NCBI GenBank assembly: GCA_004151065.3
Contig: NWUY0300001980.1
Span: 5,200 to 28,724, forward strand
Source of the DNA: Larix sibirica
Taxonomy: Eukaryota > Streptophyta > Pinopsida > Pinales > Pinaceae
DNA length: 23,525 nt
Direction: 5' to 3'
Position numbers and translations under genes: made by a program. How positions within the stretch are numbered: the first letter of the stretch is position 1; each line of letters begins with the position of its first letter. The notes below the pieces were generated by a model that made no database searches, was not told the origin of the DNA, and saw only the letters and a list, made by a program, of their open reading frames with translations. Below are positions 1-11,499 of this stretch, in pieces.

Positions 1-560
1 AATTTGGCATTTGGCTAGGCTATAATGCTAAATTAAATTATTATTATTATTATTACAAATATTATCACTAAATGCAAAGCTCCCAAACAAAGTGCCAAAT
101 CGTTAAGTTGGAAGTTGAAAAGGTTCACAAAACTAATGTTCAAATAAAGCTAAAGGTCATTCCAGGCAACTTTACTCCATATTATGTCATAACTAATAGA
201 GCATTGTATGGTATTTTATAATATGTCTTGTATGTTATCAATGATTTGAGATATTTATCGTTAACTGATATATGGCAAAAATTTAATAATGATATCATAG
301 TCGAATTTTTTTAATTAAATAACTTTGTTTAAGTAATTTCAATATCAAAATGTTAAAAGTCAAAAATAATATAATTTTATGAAAAAGATTGAAATATATG
401 TATTTTAATTTTTGTTGTTAATACAAATACTATTATGTTTTAGCAAAAACAAATAATTTATTTGTGGACATAACGAAAGTACACGTCATTATATAATTTT
501 GTATTCAATTATATATGTTAATATTGAAATTTCTTTCTAAATTAATATATTAAATTTTTA
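1..560. other. AT-rich intergenic DNA, no gene seen
   Basis: Stops are frequent in all frames and I recognise no protein similarity. It holds a short (ATT)6 microsatellite at 37-54 and a nearly palindromic A/T stretch around 540-575. Nothing else is supportable. Confidence 0.7.
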
Positions 561-1080
561 AAATTTAAAATATTTTGGATTGAAAAGGAATGGATGATGA
601 TGGGCATTAAAAGCTCATAATGAGATGTTGAAGAGGCATTAGCATTTGGAAGGGATGATGATGGTCACTAGAGCACGAGGGGTGATAGAGGGGGCCTCAT
701 GTGGGCAACACCTACATGAGATTAGTTGAGGCAAACGAAACTCAAGTATTTAATGAAGGACCGAGCGTGGGGAGTGGGACTTGCATGATGGGATCCCTAA
801 AATCATTAGGGCTTATCTGATACCAAATGTATGTTTAAGGTAAATAGCGGGCCCAACTCATGAATGAGTCAGGCAAGAAAGAATGTGGATGTGTCCAACT
901 CATAGAAAGGGGTGACACTACCCTCATTTAAAAAAAGTGATGACACTAACATTATGGGAATCTAGATAAAGAGTGAGGTAGCAACCAAACAATAATGTCA
1001 TAACTAACTTTGACCAGTGGGGCAGTGAAAAGCCTGGATTAATTTTAATTTAATATTCATGTTTATAATGGTTTAAACAC
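561..1080. other. Purine-rich non-coding DNA with a dispersed short repeat
   Basis: This stretch has more G and A than its flanks and no usable frame. A 20-bp motif, atgagatgttgaagaggcat, lies at 619-638 and recurs with one change at 3265-3284, also inside G-rich DNA. The two places may be remnants of one old dispersed repeat family, which I cannot name. Confidence 0.4.
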
Positions 1081-1147
1081 ATTTGACAAATATTGAGATG
1101 TGAGAAGTTTGATTAATAAGATTTGGGCAAAAGATATAACAAGATGG

Positions 1148-1312
1148 AATTTAAGATATTGGGAAAGTAAGTATATTAAATGTAGTTTTGGAAAAGAAAT
1201 ATGATTTGGAATAAAAGAATAGAAAGAAGTTTTTAAGGCAATTTAAGATATTAGGGAAGTAAGCATATTGAATATTGTTTTGGAAAATAGTTGGAAAAAG
1301 AAATATGAAGAT
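1148..1312. repeat. Diverged direct repeat, period about 92 bp
   Basis: The block beginning aatttaagatattgggaaag at 1148 is followed about 92 bp later (1240) by aatttaagatattagggaag. Both continue with a matching segment containing agtaag, atatt and a ttttggaaaa run. The copies differ by scattered substitutions and a small insertion near 1290, so the duplication is old. There is no coding potential. Confidence 0.55.
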
Positions 1313-1334
1313 TTAAGATTTGTTTATTTGAAGG

Positions 1335-1405
1335 GTGATATAGGATTAAGCAATGAGGTGATTGGGCTTATGTGAATGTGGAGGTTCGAGTTCAAAACCT
1401 CTTGA
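1335..1405 (+). repeat. Possible tRNA-derived (SINE-like) fragment
   Basis: The sequence ggttcgagttc at about 1383 resembles a pol III B box, and an A-box-like ttaagcaatgagg lies about 35 bp upstream, near tRNA spacing. No cloverleaf can be folded, so this is not a functional tRNA. It could be a decayed tRNA-derived SINE, or chance in AT-rich DNA. Confidence 0.25.
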
Positions 1406-1984
1406 GTTTATGTGGATAAGTGTAGGTGTAAATTTTGGGTGATTTTGACGGCATAAATACACACCTTTTATAAAGAAGCAACTAAGAGCTTAGCTCATAT
1501 AAGCCATGTTAGTGTCTCTCCAACCTTCACACGCATATATAGTGTTGAGAGGCGGGGCATTGGCAAGGTGCCAACATCCCCACTCTGAATGCTTGAGTGC
1601 AAGAGAGTGACAATAATTATTTCTCCAAAAAAATAGTTTGTTGGGTTGTGGTCTAGCAATAATTTGGAGAGGTTGTGACAATGACCTAGGTTAAAATTTT
1701 TGTAGTCATGCTCCTCCCTTGCATGGGGTTTGATAGATGTGGTTATTTATTACATTGAATATCATTGGTGTGACATTTGGTATAGCATTAACAAGTTACT
1801 CACAAACATTATTATTCACTTAAGTCTGTGAGAGTGGGTGAAATGTATTAATGGGTTTATTGTTCGTAGAAAGATGCCTACCCCACCCCACGACCCCCAC
1901 CACACACACATACCTATATATAAGACTAATCTTTGTGAAAGGCTTGCGAAGGGATGCTAGAAATGAGACTTGTAGCCTTTGTTT
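1406..1984. other. Non-coding stretch, no gene recognised
   Basis: Only short open frames occur (at most about 70 codons), with no recognisable motif. A C-rich and CA-rich run lies near 1877-1915, which is simple sequence. Nothing else is supported. Confidence 0.6.
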
Positions 1985-1988
1985 ATAT

Positions 1989-2296
1989 GTGTGAATAATA
2001 ATAAGAATAAGAATAACATGAATAATAACACTTATATGCATATCTTGAGGTGTATTGGAATTATGTGTGTAGACATTTGAATAATACTAAGAGTAATAAT
2101 AAACATGAATAACAACAATTAGGTAAGCTTATTTTGTGATGTCACTGAGCAGTGCATGTGTGTGAGAATAATAATAACAAGAGCAACAATAATTAGTTTG
2201 TTTATCTTGTAGTATCTTGGAATAGTATGTGCCAATAATAATAGAAATAATAATAATAACGTGATTCACCTTTCTTGTGGTGTCTTGGAACAACTC
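1989..2296. repeat. Diverged minisatellite, about four units of 70-90 bp
   Basis: Each unit has a GTGTG-like start, an AAT/AAC-rich stretch and a closing motif close to ttatcttgtggtgtcttggaa. The closing motif is seen near 2040-2060, 2129-2150 (most diverged), 2202-2222 and 2271-2290, giving spacings of about 89, 73 and 69 bp. The AAT-rich part varies most in length, as expected when a trinucleotide run expands inside a larger repeat. No coding capacity is apparent. Confidence 0.6.
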
Positions 2297-2749
2297 TTAC
2301 AGTTATAAAATCTCCTCTCTCATAACCTTAACTTTTGAGGCCAAGAAGAAACGAGTAATATGTTGTAATGAATATGTGTTTTGGATCAAAGTCTATGTTT
2401 TGCACTATAAAAATTATTTAACATCAAGTACTCCTTTTAAAGTCATCAAAATCCGTGTGTCTCTACCAATTTAGTTAAATAATAAGTCAATGAGACAAAC
2501 ACTTCCAAATAAAACTAGATGTAAAGTATGTAACAACTCATAAACTAAGTAAAATCTCTACATCGTGTTTAGGATCATGGAATAGCTTATGTTATTTTAA
2601 AATCTTATTTGCTCTTTTATTTTATCCCACATTGATTGTGAGCTCTGATTCGCAATTGCATGCTATGATGATCCTTATAACAATGGGGTGCGTACATAGA
2701 TATTGACCCTCCTATTAACATAATGGTTGATTGGTTGTAACATAATGAT
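2297..2749. other. Non-coding stretch, no gene recognised
   Basis: AT-rich with short frames only. I see no motif, repeat or RNA structure that I can support. Confidence 0.6.
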
Positions 2750-2751
2750 TG

Positions 2752-2890
2752 ATTGTAATTGAGCTCAAATGGTAAGGAGGTAAGTTTCAAACTCTCCCCA
2801 CCCAGATTTAAACCCCTATTAAAACATTGTCTTGCTGTGACAAGGCTAGAAGGGTAAGCACACCCCTTGAGTGAGACCACATTATAAATG
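2752..2890 (+). repeat. Candidate tRNA-derived SINE fragment
   Basis: The segment has an A-box-like agctcaaatggtaagg at about 2761 and, some 45 bp on, agatttaaacccc, which resembles a decayed B box. Plant SINEs of the Au type carry a similar arrangement (GCTCAAGTGGTAAGG, a C-rich stretch, then GGTTCAA). The tail and target-site duplications are not clear. It may also be a chance match. Confidence 0.3.
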
Positions 2891-4229
2891 TGTCTACAAA
2901 TGTCTCAGCCCATGTTAAATCATAAATTTTTTTGCTCTGTATCAACTTGCAAGTTGTTAACACTAACTTATGGTTACAATAATAGCTAAATAAATTTGAA
3001 TATGGATCTCACCCAGATAATCTAAACCAATTAACAATTCCCCTTGTTTTCCAAATTTTATGTATAAAACTTTCATCTTTGCATCGATGATAGCAGTGTT
3101 TTTAAACACGTGTCCACTTTATAAGTTAGAAAGCTTTCCTAAGCATACTTTTGTGACTTTGCACTATGTGTACATTTAGCTTTAAGCATTTTTTAAGTTT
3201 TCCCATGGCCTCGAAATAAGAGAGATGGGAATCTAATGAATTTCAAGATTAGGCAAAGCAAGGTGATGAGATGTTAAAGAGGCATAATCTGAAGCGAGAT
3301 CCTAAGAATGGAAAAGCCCAACCGATTGTCACGTGACGGTATCAATGGAGAGAGAAAAAGGAGGTGCATCGCATCTCGGCGGGGCCTGAAAACCATGAAT
3401 CTCAATATGGAAATATGAGGATGGTGAATAAAGTTACAATGACATAAAACAGTAAATTGAAATCATTTCAAACGTTGGGGTGGCATAACCAAATTATTAT
3501 TAGATAACTTTGGTATAAGTGGTGGAGCAATATTAGAATATGGTTTTGTGAAATATATATTATATGAGGTGAAATGGCAAGTACCTAAGTCATAATAACG
3601 AAAAAATGACATGATAGAGAGACTTAGGCTGGTCCGTGAGGTCAAAGGTTCAATAGTGGAGAGTGAGAGGCGGCAATGATTAAGGTTGTGGGGACGATGA
3701 AAAAGTATGTGGGGAGCGTCAAACTTTGAATTGCAATGATTTCCGTTGTGGGCATCGCTAAAAGATAAAAGATGGTCAAAGAAAATGAGAGCAATAATTC
3801 ATTCACTCATGACACATGCTTGGAGCCTCGTGTGGGTAAAGGGGCTTTAAGGTGCCGGACATGTGTGACTTTTGAAGCTTCATGTTTTTCACTTGAACCA
3901 TGGTCAATCCAAATCTCACCCCTCAATCTTTGGTACAATGTACATTTTACATCATAATCATTGTTATTAGTCACACCCTCGCTCTTTCTTCTTATATTCA
4001 TTTTGGATCATAATGGTGGATAAATCTTCTTTACTTTTAATATTGATATTGAATGATATATGTGGTGGTACATTGGTATTCTTGTTTTATTTTATGAGCA
4101 TTATGTTCATATTTTATGTGAAATTTACTTCTAATAGAAGATTATGATATTTCAATATATTTTTTTTAATTTACATTTATACAAGTTGATAGCATATTGG
4201 GATGGAAGTAAATTCACAATTTGAATTGG
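2891..4229. other. Long non-coding stretch, no gene recognised
   Basis: No frame shows a recognisable domain. Two local observations can be made. The second copy of the 20-bp motif found at 619 lies at 3265-3284. A weak repeat of about 59 bp shows gcaatgattaaggttgtggg at 3674 and gcaatgatttccgttgtggg at 3733. The short frame at 3772-3957 overlaps an opposite-strand frame and matches nothing I know. Confidence 0.55.
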
Positions 4230-4516
4230 AAATCGGGAGAATGGAGTGTCAAGTTAGAGTTTCCCTACTGGAGTTAGGGTTTTAAGAGTTCTTATTAGAT
4301 TTTGGTAGGGGTTTTTAGTTTCCATCGAAGCGCTCATGATGGACCATCCACTTGCTCTTCTGTCTTTTTCTGTGTTCGTACATGAATTTGGATATCCTTT
4401 TGTTTTTTTATTGTACTCCTCGATTTTTTGGAACCAGTAGGGATATTGTTCTTTGGTGGCGTCCTAATCAATGAGATCGGTGATCATTTCGGCTTTTTTT
4501 TAAATATATCAACAAT

Positions 4517-6449
4517 ATGGATGATGTGGACTATGGGGAGACGTCTCAACTATGAGATGGGGAGGATGTTGAGTGGGAAGTTGTCAACATCTTCAAATCC
4601 GACGAGGAATTTTAAGACAGCCTAGGAAATTTAATTAGGGGTTATGACAAAAAGTTCGTTGATGGGACAACTCAGTCTGGATATCGGACATGTGTGGTAA
4701 ATTCGGCGGATACCTCTAAATTCTTGAGAACATTCTTCTCTCCTTAGGGTAAACCAGAGAAGGAGTTGGGGGGTGGTCTGGTTCTTGTTTCACACTCTGT
4801 TGGTCATGCTCTAGAAGATTCTTGGGTGTCGTTTGGTTCAAAGGGCTCTTAAAAGAAAGGTGAAGAGGCGGTATCTTCTGGTGTGGCGGTAAAATGGAAA
4901 AGAGCTCAAAAAGCCCACATAGCTTGCTCTAAGAAACTCTTCTTGACTTTGGGCAAAGATATCAATATTGTCAAGGTCGATACCCTCTCTACAAGAGCTT
5001 TGGTGGGTAAGTTGAGTTATTCTATCATGAAGAGGGAGGTTATGTTGGAATGGTTGAAGACTAACTGGTATCCAATCCTTAGTTTCTATCCCAAACTTAG
5101 TATCATAATGAACAATTGGTTCTGCTTTCAGTTTTGGGGGTAGAGGACTTCGAGAAAATCATGTCATGGCAGTGGATCATCGGTAGAAGTTCGTTGATGC
5201 TCAAAAAGTGGTACCGAAGTTTTAACCCTTTTGAGGAAAAGTTTAAAAAACAACATGTTTGGATTATTTTTTCGAGTTTTCCCTTATAACTTTGGTCTAA
5301 AAATGTTTTTATAAAGATTGCCAATACTGTGGGAAGTTTTATTTTCTTTAATGACAACTCTCTATTACGGGAAGACAGATGTCTTGCTTGGGTCTTGGTT
5401 GAGATAGACTTAAATTTGGGGCTTTCGATTGATATTAAGATACACTGGGGCGAGAAAATTTTCTCTCAGTGTTTGGACTTCTCAAAATTACCTTTTCGTA
5501 GTCATAATTGTAAACAAACGGGACATTTGAGAAGAATTTGTCCTAGATTAACTCAATCTGCTAAGGAGGATTACATTGCTAAAGATAAAGTGTTTCCTCT
5601 CAGGGAAGAGGATGAAACAATCTCGCTTGGGATGGTTAATCCTAGTCCAATTGGCTCGTTAGGGTTGGTGATTCAGAAGCATGCTTCTTTGTCTTAGTCT
5701 GTGGATAACTCTTTCATGGATAAGCTCAAATTGTTATTCCCAAACTTTGTCAATTCTTTGTCTAAAGAAGAAGTTGGTTTTTTGAAAGATTATGAAGAAA
5801 AAAATTTCAATGTTACATTAATGGGGGGATTTAAGGATGTAAATGTTCCTCCGTCACTTAAGGGTTTTGAAGGTCCTTATGTCTTGAGGTCGGTTCCGAG
5901 TCAATATGAGCCTTTTGATGTGAGATCTCAAGGGTTTCTAGATGTTGGAGGTGAGGGTCTTGTATCTGTTGGTGGAAAACCATTTGCTTGTCCCTCCTAT
6001 GGTGTTATTACTTCTCAGTTCCCTATATCACCTAAAGTGTTGGGTAAGAATGGGTCGAAGTCTACTTCTTGTGGTCCTCCACCAAAGGTTGCTCGAGGGG
6101 AATCTAATCCAGACCTTATTCATTTGATGGGAACCTTGATTCCATCTTATAAAGAGGTGTTACAAAAAATCCCTTTACAGTCTTACTCAACAAAAAAGCC
6201 TGGAATGTATGAAGATGTTTATAGGACTCCCATTCTTTGCCCAATTGTTACAATGAGGGAAAAACTAGGTGGTAAGGGGGGAAATTGAAGGAATGGGTTG
6301 TATAGGGTGGCCTAGCTAAGTCTCTAGTGCTCTCTTCTCGTCATGGTGCAGTGACAAAAGATTATAAGGTTGTTAAGTTGGAGAAATTTCCTTTGACTGA
6401 GTCCAAGGCTCTTAAAGCAGATTTGTCCTTGGATATTGGTTCCTTATGA
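4517..6449 (+). pseudogene. LINE-A ORF1 (DUF4283 / zinc-knuckle RNA-binding protein), broken
   Basis: ORF1 proteins of plant LINEs bind element RNA and form the ribonucleoprotein. I take the start as ATG 4517, because the reading after it (MDDVDYGE) matches the usual acidic ORF1 start and LINE-C begins similarly. The DUF4283 region lies at about 4990-5480 and moves from one frame to another near 5143-5329. The knuckle near 5497 reads SHNCKQTGHLRRIC: the first Cys of the C-x2-C-x4-H-x4-C motif is Ser (AGT, 5500-5502), so zinc binding is probably lost. TAG stops interrupt at 4745, 5695 and 6303. A run of six G at 6276-6281 marks a frameshift, after which a sensible reading continues to TGA 6447-6449. 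Residues 5701-6288 form the longest open piece (195 codons), a Ser/Pro/Gly-rich linker. Confidence 0.8.
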
Positions 6450-9400
6450 AAATAATGTCTTTTAAAATTCGTGGAGTGGGGGGATCTCCAAAAATTTTAG
6501 CTCTCAAAAGGTTATTTGAGATGTCTTCACCTGGTGTTATCCTATTACAAGAGATGATGGTGTCTAGCTATAAAGCAAGGGAGTTCTTTTTGAATTTATT
6601 GTCGGATTGGGAGTGTTGTACTATGGATGCATGTGGTATGTCCGGGGAAAATCTATTAGCATGGAACCATAAGAGATCTAATTTCATCCCTTATTTGACT
6701 TGTGCAAGAATTTTAATGGAGGGAAGGTTTAGAGACATGGATCAACGAATAAAGAGCTTAAATTGTTATGAGACTTATTCAGGCAAACAAAAATATTGGG
6801 AGGAAGTTGTGGAAAGTGGTTTGTTAAGGGATCCAAATTTGATTGTGGGAGGTGACCTAAATCTCATTGTTTTTGTTAGGGAGGTGGTTCAAACTCTAAA
6901 CAGGATCCTCTAGCTGAATATTTTAGACATCTGTTTCATATGATGAATCTCATTGATGTTCTTCCAATCCAAATGTTGCCCACTTAGAGGAATGACATGG
7001 TTGATCAAGCAAGTGTGTCTAAATGTCTGGACAAGTTTTTGATTTATGGAAATTTAGCTGATTTTGTGGATAGATTTAGGTCCTAGACTTTGAATGTTTG
7101 TTTATAAGATCATTTTCCTATTATGTTACAAATTGAAGTGGACTCAAGCAAGGGTAAATGCCCATTCAAGTTTAACCATTTGTGGTTATTGGAAGAGGAA
7201 TTTTTCTCCTTGATACGAAATAAGTCGGAATCTTTGTCACATATTGCGGAAGGATCAACTATGCAACAATTGGTATTTAAGTTAAAGGCTCTGAAAAGTG
7301 AGGTTATTCATTGGGAAACACATAAGAAGTCTAATTTGAGAGTTGAGCTTGTTAACATTGAGGAGGATATTCACCTTAGATGTTCAAATAATTCCTCTGG
7401 GGTATTTTATGACTTGGATAAGGATGTGATTGCTTCACTGGAAGCTAGGAAAGCTAAAATTATAAGGCTTGATCACAAGTCTTGGAGACTCAAAATTTCT
7501 GCTATTTCGTTGTCTCGGGGTGATAATAACACAATTTTTTTTATAGATATGTTGATCAAAGAAGAATCATGAATACAAATTGGGATTTAAAGGGTCAAAA
7601 TGAGGAAAAAATTTCTTCCCAAAAATATTTGGAGATGGCTGTTGTGGATCATTTTGAAACAATTTTTAAAGAAGCTGAAGGAAATTTCGTAGATTCTCAG
7701 ATGAAAGTTTTATTGTTCTATTCTTATGTTTTATCTAATGAAGAAGCTTAAAGAGTTCGTGCTCCAGTATCTTTGAAGGAAATTGAAGACATTCTAAAAC
7801 TCTTTGCCAATTCCAAAAGCCCAGGTTCAGAAGGGTGGATTGTTCAATTTTTCTGGAGTTTTTTGACCTTATGGGTAATGATTTATTAAAGGTGGTAGAA
7901 GAATCAAGGATTAATGGTGAAGTATTAGGGGAAATCAATGCCACTTTCATAGCTTTAATTCCAAAACCTTCTCAACTATATTCTTTTAATGATTTACATC
8001 CTATAGCTTTATGCAATTTGGTCTACAAAGTTATTACTAAAGTAATTGCTAATAGACTAAAACCTCTATTGGATAAATATATTTCAAGAGAACAATTTGG
8101 TTTTTTATTCAACATGCAAATTCTTGATGTTGTGGGTGTGGCTCAAGAGAGCTTGCACTTTATCAAGGTAAAAAAATTGAAGGCTTTGATTTTGAAAATG
8201 GATCGTGTCAAAGCCTATGACAAGGTCAACTAGACTTTAATGAGATTAGTTCTACTCCAAACATGCTTAAATATGGAAATTACTAATTGGATTATGGGGT
8301 GTGTAACATCTTCTAATTTTTTTGTGTTGATAATAGTTCCCCCGCCAAGTTTTTCAAAAGTTACAAAGGACTTAGGCAAGCTTGTCCCTTGTATCCCCCG
8401 CTTTTTGTTGCTTGTGGTAGAAGGTTTAAGTAGACTCAGAGAAAAGGCTAGAACAAAGCGTAGACTAAAAGGAGTCAAAATTTCCTCAAAGCATTTTATA
8501 ACTCATTTGTTGTTTGTTGATGATGTTCTCCTATTTGGGAATGGCACAGTAAAGGAGTGGTATGCTTTCAAGATCTAATAATAGTTTTTTGTCAGGCATC
8601 TAAGATGGAGGTCAGTATTCAAAAGTCTAGTTTTTTAATTAATGTAGTTGAGGAAGAGGTTCTAGAGCAGATTAAGGTTGTTTTCCCTTTCAAGATGGAA
8701 CCTATTGATACAAGGTTTAAGTATCTTAGATATTTTCTCAGACCAAATTGTTATCAGAAGAATGATTGGCTTTGGCTTTTAAAGAAGGTGGAAAAGAAGA
8801 CAGAGAATTGGTGTTACAAGTGGCTTTCCCTTGGGGAAGGTTGGTTTTATAAAGTCAGTTCTAGAAAATATTCATGTCTTCTGGTTATCTTTAGCCAAAA
8901 TTCCAAAGTTCATTAGAAATAAGATCTGGCATAATTGTTTAGTTTTTTATGAATAGGTAAAAAAAGAAATGAAGGCATTCACCTTATCAAGTGGGATAGA
9001 CTTTCATTGCCAAAAAAAATAGGTGGATGGGGAATAAAAAACATTTTTAGTTTTGGCAAAGCTCTATCCATGAAAATCTTATGGAGAGACTTGATGGGAA
9101 ATGGTCTATGGAGTAAGGTCATTCGGGCAAAGTATCTTAAGAAAAAATATGATACAAAATGGTTTAGAGATCCTCTAAAGAAGACAACAAATGTATCAAA
9201 TAGCTAGAAAGGATTGATTGATTCTATTACTCATCTTGAAATATGGATGGCATGGAATGTTCTGAATGGTTAAAAAACAAGGCTTGGTGAAGACCCTTTC
9301 ATTGGAGGTGAAGCTTTATTTAAATTTTCAAATGCTTTAGTTACACATCTAATTTTTTTTGGCTTTAGTGTTTTAGCTCGTGATAAGAGACCATGGGAAA

Positions 9401-10501
9401 GACAATATGACACAAAGTATTAAGACAATACGACACAAAGTATTGGTATATGGCCGAGGATCTGGGTCTTGTTGGTGATTTTGCGATTGAGTGGAATTAG
9501 TATATTAAAGGAATTATAAACTATAGGGTAAGACTTACAGAAAGAGAGGGCCAGCTAGTTTGGTCTTGGAACACAACCATAGGTCAAGTCACTACAAAAT
9601 TAGCCTATGCGGCAATTATCTCGACCATTGTGGAAACAATTAACAAATGGTGGTTTCAAATTTTATGGAAGTGGTGGGTTCCCTTAAAATTAAATTTTTT
9701 ATGTTGGTTAGTTCTGGAAAATAAAATTACGACTTGGGATAATTTTATTAGAAGGGGAGGTGTTACATGTGCAAAAAGAATGAGGAAAAGGTTGATAATT
9801 TGTTCGTTTCATGTAGGTTTTCTCAACAAGCTTGGATAGAGGTCTCAAATTGCCTTCAGGTTCCTTATTGTTGGAAAATCTAGCTTTTGAATACTATCCC
9901 TTGGAGTTTATAAAAAAAAAAATCAATCATAAAAAGCTTCCTCTCTTTATAATACGTGGAATGTGGAGGAACAAAAACGCAGTACTTTTTTAAGATGCAA
10001 AGGTAAATGTTTCAATGGTCGTATCCAAACTTGTTGGGGTTTATAAAGATCTCCATAAAGAATCAATTGAAGGATCTGTCAAAAAATATCTAGACCCAAT
10101 TTTTATTGATGCAGTCCCTATTGGATTCTTTGATATGGCCTCATGGAATTTCTAGAGCAGGAATGGTTATTATTGTAAACATAATTCAAAAATATCATCT
10201 TTGGATGGGCGGTGGGGAAGGCACAAACACTATGGCAGAACTTATGGCACTATGGATATTATTATTATTTGCTTCTACCAAAAATATCATATCACTACAA
10301 GTGGCTAGTGGTTCTAGAGTAATTGTGGATTGGGTTGCTGGAAAGGCTAACCTACAAGTCTCACTACTGGATCAATGGAAGCTCAGAATTGATAGTGTCA
10401 AAGATCTCTTTCATTTTTTCTCTTTCAGGCATGTCTATAGGAAATTTAATTTTGTTGCTGATAGTCTTTCAAAAAAGGCTGTTGGACTTGAGGAAGGATA
10501 G
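6446..10501 (+). pseudogene. LINE-A ORF2 (endonuclease, reverse transcriptase, RNase H), broken
   Basis: ORF2 normally nicks target DNA and primes reverse transcription there. About 1350 codons fit the family. The endonuclease (6446 to about 7130) keeps QE near 6550 and GGDLN near 6848, but the catalytic Asn of the WNIRG motif is Lys (FKIRG, residue 7), and the C-terminal SDH reads stop-DH. RT lies at about 7835-8930: motif A reads KMDRVKAYDKVN near 8198, and the catalytic FVDD is intact at 8513-8524. The post-RT PKKIGGWGIKN is near 9007, the W/C-rich zf-RVT region is at about 9640-9880, and RNase H is at 10106-10501 with FFD near 10130, AELMAL, and a terminal ADSLSKKA. At least three frames are used in turn. 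TAG stops occur at 6985, 7084, 8231 and 9205, and TAA at 7105. The protein is non-functional. Confidence 0.85.
9400..9444. repeat. 23-bp tandem duplication inside LINE-A ORF2
   Basis: The sequence agacaatatgacacaaagta starting at 9400 repeats from 9423 with a single T-to-C difference. The copies are directly adjacent with a period of 23 bp, which is not a multiple of three, so the duplication itself shifts the ORF2 frame. Confidence 0.8.
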
Positions 10502-10976
10502 ATCTACTTTAAATTCTATGTGAAGCAAAGAATGATGGAAAGAGGCTACTTACAATTTTCCTAGTTGACATTTTTCAACCTTTTTTTGTTGTTGTATAAG
10601 TTACGAGACAGACTGGTTTAAACATTAAAATTTTTGGCTTTTTTAACTATTAAATATCTATGTATATGAGCTAGGAGGACTAAGCTAAATGTATCCAGTT
10701 TCTTTTTCGAGTGTATAGGAAATGAAGTATTGATTTGATATGTGGGACATGAGGAAAATTATTAGGCTTTATGCTAGTTTCCTTTGTAATGAAGAATCTA
10801 GTGTGACAGTGGTAAGAGGAGTAGTCTTGAACATTACATGTAACTTTGATTCAAATATTTGAATAACAAGTTATGGTTTTTTTTTCCATGGCATTGCTAC
10901 ATTTGGATGTGAATTACGACACCCTGTCAACACGCTCTCCAACGTTGCAATATCGACAAAAAACGAGGAATGCTAC
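10502..10976. other. LINE-A 3' untranslated region and flank, no gene
   Basis: After the RNase H stop near 10499 comes a T-rich, non-coding stretch. The LINE probably ends near 10640-10660. The following AT-rich segment up to about 10970 has no recognised feature apart from a T9 run at 10876-10884. Confidence 0.5.
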
Positions 10977-11270
10977 AATTTTCTCGTTGGAACTGAGACG
11001 CTCTATTGACGTTAATTCAATTGAGGATGTCTCAATTCTGACTCCTTACCGACAATATAGGTTGTTGATATAGTAGCCAATATGTCGAGGGAACGTCGTA
11101 AAGGATATGCCTGACCGACAAACCTCTGACGACCTAGAGATGTTCTATCGGCGTTCATGCAATTGAGTATGTCTCAATTATGACTCCTTATAACCGAGAA
11201 TATAGGTCATCGATATAGTAGCCAATATGTTGGAGTAACAAAGTAAAGGAGATGCCCGACTGACAACTCA
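10977..11270. repeat. Two tandem units of about 142-147 bp
   Basis: Unit 1 contains caattgaggatgtctcaatt near 11018-11035, and unit 2 contains caattgagtatgtctcaatt near 11160-11179. The gccaatatgt segment recurs at 11076 and 11221. Offsets run from 142 to 145 because unit 2 carries a 3-bp insertion near 11190. The shared stretch ends with aaaggatatgcctgaccgac versus aaaggagatgcccgactgac. More CG dinucleotides occur here than in the flanks. A partial third unit may follow to about 11370 (tcgatcggacgt, tcgataggacgt). This may be a satellite-like or transposon-end repeat of unknown family. Confidence 0.6.
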
Positions 11271-11499
11271 TTTCATCAATGTGTCTCCCAAATGTTGCTA
11301 CTATGTCGATCGGACGTTTCAATTACGACGACCCAATATCTATATTGTTGTCGATAGGACGTCGACTTCCACTAAATGACCATGACGCTATGACATTATA
11401 ATTATAACGTACACCCTAATATCAATACTGACTTCGGTTGACTTCCCCAAATAAACATTAAGATTGGAATTTATTGATGAGGTTGCACCCATCCTTTAA
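11271..11499. other. Non-coding spacer, no gene
   Basis: The spacer contains the weak partial repeat noted with the preceding array, then AT-rich sequence. Its distal end may be the 3' untranslated region of LINE-B on the minus strand. Confidence 0.4.

Larger units (their letters stand above)
4230..10660 (+). mobile_element. LINE-A: near full-length, dead L1-type LINE with RNase H
   Basis: The order is typical of plant L1-clade LINEs: 5' leader, ORF1 with DUF4283 and a CCHC knuckle, then ORF2 with AP-type endonuclease, reverse transcriptase, a Cys/His region and a C-terminal RNase H. The protein-coding part spans 4517-10501, near the usual length for such elements. The 5' limit near 4230 and the 3' limit near 10660 are estimates; the 3' limit rests on a T-rich segment ending near cttttttaactattaaa. 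I found no convincing target-site duplication. Many stops and several frameshifts show it is immobile and old. Confidence 0.85.

Noticed and set aside
1335-2890. Functional tRNA genes at the B-box-like sites
   Set aside because: Acceptor and anticodon stems cannot be formed around either site; at best they are SINE traces.
3772-4001. Overlapping short frames on both strands, one with several Cys
   Set aside because: The Cys do not form a known spacing, the two frames overlap fully, and there is no supporting context.
5942-6127. Open frame of 61 codons inside LINE-A ORF1
   Set aside because: It is a shadow frame of the longer ORF1 piece at 5701-6288 and shows no domain.
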